Origin: Pseudomonadota bacterium
Lineage (GTDB): Bacteria; Pseudomonadota; Alphaproteobacteria; Rhodobacterales; Rhodobacteraceae
NCBI GenBank assembly: GCA_020161655.1
Contig: JAIUPC010000017.1
Span: 62,001 to 126,000, forward strand
Length of the DNA stretch: 64,000 nt
Direction: 5' to 3'
Part shown: positions 63,195 through 64,000 of the stretch, in pieces
How positions within the stretch are numbered: the first letter of the stretch is position 1
Layout of the letters: every line of letters begins with the position of its first letter
Made by a program: the position numbers and the translations under genes
The notes under the pieces: generated by a model
Database searches by the model: none
What the model was told of the DNA's origin: nothing
The model's input: only the letters and a program-made list of their open reading frames with translations

Positions 63195-64000
63195 TCAGCC
63201 GCCGTAGGTCACCTTGCCGCCCGCGATGGTCAGCGCGATGCCCATGCCCGCCACATCCTCGGGCCGCGTCGCGTCGATGTCGCCTGACAGGACCACCACA
63301 TCGGCGGCCATGCCGGGACGGAGCGTGCCGGTCAGCCCTTCCATATGCGCGGCCCAGGCGCCGCCGGCGGTATAGGCGCGGAGAACATCGTCAAGCGGCA
63401 CCCTCTGGTCGCTGCCGCCTTCGTAAGTCGGGCGGGTCAGCGCGGCATGGATGCCCCGGATCACCGAGATATCCGTGACCGGCCAGTCGGAGGCGAAGGC
63501 AAGCGGCGCCCCGGCCTCAGCCAGCGAGCGGCAGAGATAGGCGTCGTTCCAGCGGTTCTTTCCGATCACGTCGAGCGTCGGGAAAAGCGGGAAATCCATC
63601 GCCCCCGGCGCATGGACCGGCTGGACCGAGGCGGTGATGCCAAGCGCGCCGAGGCGCGGCACATCGGCCTGGTCGATCAGCTCGATATGTTCGATCCGGT
63701 GGCGGCTGTCGCGCTTGCCATTGGCCTTCCGTGCGGCCTCGTAGCCGTCGATGGTGGTCCTGACGGCGGCATCGCCGATGGCATGGACGGCGATCTGCAT
63801 ACCGCGCCGGTCGATCTCGGTCGCGACCTCGTTGAAGCGCGGGCCGGGGAAGAGGGGTTCCGCCCGATGGCCGGGATGGCCGGGGTATTCGTTCACCATG
63901 TAGGCGGTGCGGCTGTCGACGACCCCGTCCATGAACATCTTGACGAAGTTGCAGCTCAGCCATTCATCGTTGAAATCGCGGGACATCTCTTCGGCGCGGT
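63195..64000 (-). CDS. YtcJ-type amidohydrolase, C-terminal part (5' end outside window)
   Basis: The open frame covers 265 codons and continues past 64000; it is the C-terminal half of a family of about 550 residues (COG1574, exoenzyme regulatory protein AepA/YtcJ type of metal-dependent amidohydrolase). Visible signatures: MQIAVHAIGDAAVRTTIDGYE with the metal-binding His, IEHIELIDQADVPR with another His/Asp, and ASDWPVTDISVIRGIHAALTR with the catalytic Asp, ending with GMAADVVVLSGDID. Substrate unknown. No start can be assigned. Confidence 0.88.
   Translation of the reverse strand, partial: RAEEMSRDFNDEWLSCNFVKMFMDGVVDSRTAYMVNEYPGHPGHRAEPLFPGPRFNEVATEIDRRGMQIAVHAIGDAAVRTTIDGYEAARKANGKRDSRHRIEHIELIDQADVPRLGALGITASVQPVHAPGAMDFPLFPTLDVIGKNRWNDAYLCRSLAEAGAPLAFASDWPVTDISVIRGIHAALTRPTYEGGSDQRVPLDDVLRAYTAGGAWAAHMEGLTGTLRPGMAADVVVLSGDIDATRPEDVAGMGIALTIAGGKVTYGG

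Overview
The window is a GC-rich stretch (clearly above 60 percent G+C by eye, with strong third-position GC bias) of an alphaproteobacterial chromosome, most likely Rhodobacteraceae (Rhodobacter/Defluviimonas/Paracoccus-like). Supporting features are the DUF6478 gene with its small partner, the DUF2794 gene, an MbfA-type ferritin/VIT1 iron exporter with an Irr-like box, and two copies of a GC-rich intergenic repeat ending in GTATTT. It is densely packed with about 66 protein genes, two of them cut by the window edges. I see no tRNA, rRNA, CRISPR array, insertion sequence or prophage. The longest gene-free stretch is 351 bp (59464-59814).

Layout. 1-5029: a three-gene cassette (DUF2126 protein, circularly permuted ATP-grasp/alpha-E protein, transglutaminase-like protease). 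5041-13459: mixed small-molecule and cell-envelope genes (LigT, MFS, asd, TPR protein, carbonic anhydrase, leucyl aminopeptidase, NlpC/P60, DUF2794, I78 inhibitor) and a candidate small RNA at about 13045-13133. 13538-18015: glutathione-dependent formaldehyde dehydrogenase coupled to an NYN-LOTUS RNA-binding protein and a DUF1624 membrane protein, then a GT39 glycosyltransferase. 18012-20052: a TetR regulator, a tiny secreted peptide with a perfect palindromic operator, and mbfA. 20074-26037: nitroreductase, AEC transporter, S-formylglutathione hydrolase, soluble transhydrogenase, DUF188, HAD and ornithine-cyclodeaminase-family genes. 26040-32892: MFS, ZapE, then a minus-strand block with LLM oxidoreductase, folC, accD and a CPBP protease. 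33010-39820: ilvD, lipoprotein, DUF6478 pair, fadH, LysR. 39862-49252: OmpA, AhpD-like, GNAT, CinA-like, map, rsmD, ferredoxin-reductase-like, peroxiredoxin, MscS, phhB, GST and DUF482 genes. 49277-55129: GDPD, RidA, type I secretion MFP and ABC genes, and a divergent MlaA-MlaC pair. 55191-64000: PBP1A, glnK-amtB, aromatic aminotransferase, SseA, SmpB, GNAT and a partial YtcJ-type amidohydrolase.

How it works together. AdhI and FghA carry out successive steps of glutathione-dependent formaldehyde oxidation but lie 7 kb apart in different transcription units. glnK-amtB is a standard ammonium uptake and sensing pair. accD and folC keep their widespread adjacency. Many neighbours are translationally coupled (ATGA, TGATG or TAATG overlaps). 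The points most worth following are the ATP-grasp/alpha-E/transglutaminase cassette of unknown product, the candidate small RNA near 13.1 kb, the TetR-operator/secreted-peptide unit at 18.7-18.97 kb, the Irr-like box on the mbfA promoter, and a structured, gene-free 59.6-59.8 kb interval. Nothing was searched against a database: family names come from recognising motifs and overall sequence.
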